This document shows, piece after piece, positions 14,886-16,318 of a stretch of 16,318 nt of DNA. How positions within the stretch are numbered: position 1 is the first letter of the stretch; each line of letters starts with the position of its first letter. The DNA comes from an uncultured Megasphaera sp. GTDB lineage: Bacteria; Bacillota; Negativicutes; Veillonellales; Megasphaeraceae. The stretch covers positions 1-16,318 of the forward strand of contig NZ_UQBH01000038.1 of NCBI RefSeq assembly GCF_900539295.1, written 5' to 3'. The translations under genes and the position numbers were made by a program. The notes beneath the pieces were generated by a model. It searched no databases and was not told where the DNA came from. It saw only the letters and a program-made list of their open reading frames with translations.

Positions 14886-14914
14886 TTGACATATTTTTAA
14901 GAGCGCGATACAAT
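14886..14914 (+). promoter_or_regulatory. Near-consensus promoter of the esterase gene
   Basis: TTGACA (14886-14891) and TACAAT (14909-14914) are spaced by exactly 17 bases. Upstream is an AT-rich stretch containing the palindrome ATATTTAAATAT (14867-14878), which may act as an UP-like element. Transcription would start near 14921. The rest of 14781-14885 shows no gene. Confidence 0.82.
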
Positions 14915-14924
14915 AGTGATATCG
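14906..14924 (+). promoter_or_regulatory. Possible operator dyad over the -10 region
   Basis: CGATA (14906-14910) and TATCG (14920-14924) form a perfect inverted repeat with a 9-base spacer. It covers the -10 box and the likely start site, where a repressor would block transcription. No regulator gene is in the window, and a 5-base arm can arise by chance. Confidence 0.3.
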
Positions 14925-14962
14925 AATCAGATTATATAGCCTTATCGTTAGGAGGTTTTGTT

Positions 14963-15796
14963 ATGCGTCATTTTAAACGAATGTTGGGACTTTCTTTATT
15001 GACCGTAGGTCTCTTCGCCGTGGGGACCGGGTTTAGTGCGGCCCAGTCGCAGGACGTGACCATTGACGGCGACCACGGGAAATTGTCTGCTGTCATCCAG
15101 CGCCCCGATGGGAAGACATCATATCCCTTGGTCATCATCATGCACGGCTTTACGGCTAATAAGGAGCGGCCTCTTTTGACGAAGCTCGCCGATGACTTGG
15201 AAAAAGACGGCATTGCCTCTATTCGTTTCGATTTTAACGGTCATGGGAAGAGTGAAGGCCGGTTCCAAGATATGACCGTCCTCAATGAAATAGAAGACGC
15301 CAAAGCCGTCTATGACTATGCCAGTAAATTGCCCGGCGTGACGGGAATCGCCCTGGCCGGTCACTCTCAAGGCGGCGTCGTTGCCAGTATGACGGCCGGC
15401 GAACTGGGGACACAGAAGGTCAAGGCCCTGGCCCTCATGGCACCGGCTGCAGTTCTGCGGGAAGATGCTATTCGCGGCCAGCTTTTCGGCCTTCACTACG
15501 ATCCCCTCAACCCGCCGGAAACCATTCAGGTAGGGGATTATCAGGTCGGTGCCAATTATGTTAAAACGGCCCAGACCCTTCCCATTTATGAAACGGCTTC
15601 GCAGTACCAGAGACCGGCCTACATGCTTCACGGCACGGGTGACGTCATTGCGCCTTATACCTACAGCCAGCGCTATCAGCGCATCTACTTTAACGGTCAA
15701 CTCCATCTCGTCGACGGCGAAGATCACACCTTCAGTCACGATACGGACGGGGCAGCCCGGGCCGTGGCCGATTTTTTCAAAGAACAACTGAAATAG
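14963..15796 (+). CDS. Secreted alpha/beta hydrolase, cinnamoyl/feruloyl esterase-like
   Basis: This 277-residue predicted exported serine hydrolase starts with a signal peptide: basic RHFKR, hydrophobic MLGLSLLTVGLFAVGTGF, and likely cleavage after SAA near residue 27. The mature part shows an oxyanion segment IIMHGFTANKERPLL, the conserved RFDFNGHGKSEGRF, and MTVLNEIEDAKAVYDY. The nucleophile elbow is GHSQGG with S135, and the likely triad partners are D227 (HGTGDVIAPY) and H255 (GEDHTFS). The residues around 150-205 would form the lid. The whole pattern closely resembles intestinal and rumen cinnamoyl/feruloyl esterases such as Est1E and LJ0536, as I recall them. The substrate is inferred and could be another short ester. 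ATG 14963 has AGGAGG (14950-14955); the longer open frame crosses the promoter and is rejected. It is a monocistronic unit. Confidence 0.85.
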   Translation: MRHFKRMLGLSLLTVGLFAVGTGFSAAQSQDVTIDGDHGKLSAVIQRPDGKTSYPLVIIMHGFTANKERPLLTKLADDLEKDGIASIRFDFNGHGKSEGRFQDMTVLNEIEDAKAVYDYASKLPGVTGIALAGHSQGGVVASMTAGELGTQKVKALALMAPAAVLREDAIRGQLFGLHYDPLNPPETIQVGDYQVGANYVKTAQTLPIYETASQYQRPAYMLHGTGDVIAPYTYSQRYQRIYFNGQLHLVDGEDHTFSHDTDGAARAVADFFKEQLK

Positions 15797-15826
15797 AATC
15801 TTTATCTCGGGATTTTTAGCTATAGG

Positions 15827-15873
15827 AAAAACCAGCACCATGGCGATGTCTGTCGTCATGGTGCTGGTTTTTT
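15827..15873 (+). terminator. Long bidirectional terminator between convergent genes
   Basis: CCAGCACCATGGCGAT (15832-15847) pairs with the segment 15852-15867 over 16 positions with two G-U wobbles and a 4-base loop. AAAAA flanks the left and TTTTTT (15868-15873) the right, so it can end both the esterase transcript and the minus-strand transcript. Confidence 0.92.
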
Positions 15874-15927
15874 GTGTATCTTGTTTTTTAGATTATGCAG
15901 AGACTCGGTGTTGAGCGGCCGGTAGCT

Positions 15928-16318
15928 TTATCGAGCCGCATCCTGGGCAGCAGGGCCGTTCAGGAGGACCGTGTAGTCTTCGTCAGTGATGCGCCGGGCC
16001 GGAGGTGTTCCGACGACGCGCAGGGCTTCTTCCAAGTATTTCTTTTCGACGACGATGACCGCCGGCTTATCGCTGTTCCAGAGGGCGTATAATTCATTGC
16101 TGCCATAGTACATGCCCGTCCGGTCCGTGTGATGGATGCCAAAGTTCAGTTCACCCATGAAGTTGCCCGTGGCAATGGGCCGGTCTAAGTAATAGACCAG
16201 TCCCGGAATGAAGTAGCCGTACATGATGATGAGCGTACTGTCGGGCACGTTCATCTTTTTGATATGGGGTTTACCCTGTTGAGCAGGCCACGCCTGCGAA
16301 ACGATAATCCACCCGCTA
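15928..16318 (-). CDS. C-terminal part of an ArnT/PMT-family membrane glycosyltransferase (partial)
   Basis: This minus-strand frame is open to the right edge of the window, and 129 C-terminal residues are visible. Internal ATG codons are not starts, because the frame continues through IIVSQAWPAQQGKPHIKK before the first of them. The visible part is soluble and matches the extracytoplasmic C-terminal domain of ArnT-like and dolichyl-phosphate-mannose mannosyltransferase-like enzymes: YGYFIPGLVYYLDRPI, then GELNFGIHHTD, then LYALWNSDKPAVIVVEKKYL, and a final EDYTVLLNGP. Such enzymes use polyprenyl-linked sugars to modify lipid A, other glycolipids or proteins at the outer face of the inner membrane. 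The catalytic membrane part is outside the window, so substrate cannot be judged. It is convergent with the esterase and shares its terminator. Confidence 0.65.
   Translation of the reverse strand, partial: SGWIIVSQAWPAQQGKPHIKKMNVPDSTLIIMYGYFIPGLVYYLDRPIATGNFMGELNFGIHHTDRTGMYYGSNELYALWNSDKPAVIVVEKKYLEEALRVVGTPPARRITDEDYTVLLNGPAAQDAAR

Noticed and set aside
14801..14962. Extended esterase start at 14801
   Set aside because: It would run through the promoter at 14886-14914 and place 54 residues before a clear signal peptide.
15119..15859. Minus-strand open frame (246 codons) opposite the esterase
   Set aside because: It begins inside the shared terminator and is antisense to a gene with an intact catalytic triad.
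1..16318. CRISPR array, insertion sequence, prophage or defence island
   Set aside because: No regular direct repeats, transposase or integrase motifs, or attachment-site duplications were seen; the genes are ordinary housekeeping families.

Overview
The window is a dense, almost entirely plus-strand block of housekeeping genes from a low-to-mid-GC Firmicute. Gene families and order follow Bacillus/Clostridium conventions: yacL-ispD-ispF-gltX-cysS-mrnC-rlmB-sigH, then secG-rnr-smpB, then polA-mutM. The codon use (many GTC, GCC and GAC codons), an IspD-IspF fusion and a partial ArnT/PMT-type glycosyltransferase at the right edge suggest a Negativicute of the Veillonellaceae, possibly Megasphaera. 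That placement is inferred from memory of related genomes and has not been tested.

Region 1 (1-3992) holds a membrane-anchored PIN-TRAM protein (YacL type), a bifunctional IspDF of the MEP isoprenoid pathway, and glutamyl-tRNA synthetase. Region 2 (3993-4340) is a promoter followed by a complete tRNA-Cys T-box riboswitch with antiterminator and terminator. It controls cysS and, by tight spacing and overlaps, the following mini-RNase III, RlmB methyltransferase and sigma-H genes. Region 3 (about 7720-10924) starts with a promoter inside the 3' end of sigH, then secG, an intrinsic-terminator hairpin, rnr (RNase R) and smpB. Region 4 (10944-14712) has a small unrecognised membrane protein, polA with a degenerate proofreading domain, and mutM, closed by a terminator. 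Region 5 (14713-15873) is a separate transcription unit with a near-consensus promoter, a secreted esterase resembling cinnamoyl/feruloyl esterases, and a long bidirectional terminator. Region 6 (15928-16318) is the 3' end of a convergent minus-strand gene for a membrane glycosyltransferase.

Functionally the block combines aminoacylation (gltX, cysS), rRNA maturation and modification (mrnC, rlmB), ribosome rescue and RNA decay (smpB, rnr), protein export (secG), DNA repair and replication (polA, mutM) and isoprenoid synthesis (ispDF). Several starts were moved downstream of the longest open frame because a Shine-Dalgarno sequence sits in front of an internal ATG or GTG. I see no phage, insertion sequence, CRISPR array, rRNA or tRNA gene, and no evidence of a wholly new system. 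The most interesting features are regulatory: the T-box details, the secG-rnr hairpin, and a dyad over the esterase promoter. Gene-order changes and fusions come next.
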